Assembly: GCF_012931845.1 (NCBI RefSeq)
Contig: NZ_CP051884.1
Span: 2,666,001 to 2,730,000, forward strand
DNA length: 64,000 bases
DNA from: Cellulomonas taurus
GTDB lineage: Bacteria; Actinomycetota; Actinomycetes; Actinomycetales; Cellulomonadaceae
Direction of reading: 5' to 3'
The notes beneath the pieces are model-generated. The model saw only the letters and a program-made list of their open reading frames with translations, was not told the DNA's origin and ran no database searches. A program made the position numbers and the translations under genes. Shown here piece by piece: positions 63,480 to 64,000 of the stretch. The first letter of the stretch is position 1. Each line of letters begins with the position of its first letter.

Positions 63480-63513
63480 ACGGCCCGGTACCCCCTGCGG
63501 GGTACCGGGCCGT
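63480..63513. terminator. Bidirectional terminator after aroD
   Basis: A perfect 15-bp stem (63480-63494 with 63499-63513) with loop CTGC lies between aroD and the convergent guaA. Confidence 0.9.
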
Positions 63514-63521
63514 TCGCGTCA

Positions 63522-64000
<479 letters not shown>

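Overview
The window is very GC-rich, starts many genes with GTG, and has dense, often overlapping genes. Gene order points to an actinobacterium of the Micrococcales, most like Cellulomonadaceae or Promicromonosporaceae (for example the stress protein / MgtE-CBS / DUF1003 / Mrp block, sucCD beside purN-purH, and AIM24 beside pcrA). This placement is inference from gene content; no marker gene such as rRNA is present. I see no rRNA, tRNA, CRISPR array, insertion sequence or prophage.

Layout. 1-5.3 kb: a general stress protein, a MgtE-N/CBS protein, a DUF1003 protein, an acyltransferase and the Fe-S/P-loop ATPase Mrp. 5.3-5.7 kb: repeat-rich non-coding DNA. 5.7-8.9 kb: a DeoR-galT-galK operon for galactose use. 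9.1-11.4 kb: an AT-richer islet of three exported proteins with TTA codons, probably acquired. 11.4-14.9 kb: an ArsR-type regulator, a divergent MFS exporter and an unknown membrane protein. 14.9-18.2 kb: exonuclease III, a second repeat/palindrome region, and a MalY/PatB aminotransferase that has no stop codon before folD. 17.3-21.1 kb: one-carbon genes folD, glyA (with a ZTP riboswitch), a GNAT and purU. 21.1-24.4 kb: a ROK regulator with an orphan sugar ABC ATPase, then icd. 24.6-29.6 kb: aquaporin-type channel, DUF3017-like protein, ferredoxin-reductase-like flavoprotein, VanZ-RDD protein and a thioredoxin-fold protein without its CXXC. 29.7-40.5 kb: purH (second ZTP riboswitch), purN, DUF6350, sucD, sucC, AIM24, pcrA and small membrane proteins. 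40.6-45.7 kb: a PspC/LiaF-type envelope-stress two-component locus and associated membrane proteins.

45.8-63.5 kb is the most interesting part. It holds a shikimate-kinase-like gene, two paralogous TetR regulators, a ShiA-like and a YdiN-like transporter, and a tight operon: acyl-CoA dehydrogenase, CaiB-type CoA-transferase, acyl-CoA dehydrogenase, FixC, FixX, acyl-CoA ligase, FixA, FixB. It then has an Fe-S 2-enoate-reductase-like flavoprotein, a YdiB-type quinate/shikimate dehydrogenase and a type I 3-dehydroquinate dehydratase. The content parallels the poorly understood E. coli ydi locus (ydiN-ydiB-aroD-ydiFOPQRST-fadK). The units share a motif (GTACTC..TAGTTC and variants) in their promoter regions, which suggests one regulon. 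I infer that the cluster takes up quinate/shikimate, interconverts them, activates a ring carboxylate as a CoA thioester and reduces (or oxidises) it with FixABCX electrons. No 3-dehydroshikimate dehydratase is present, so the usual protocatechuate route is not encoded here. The window ends inside guaA.
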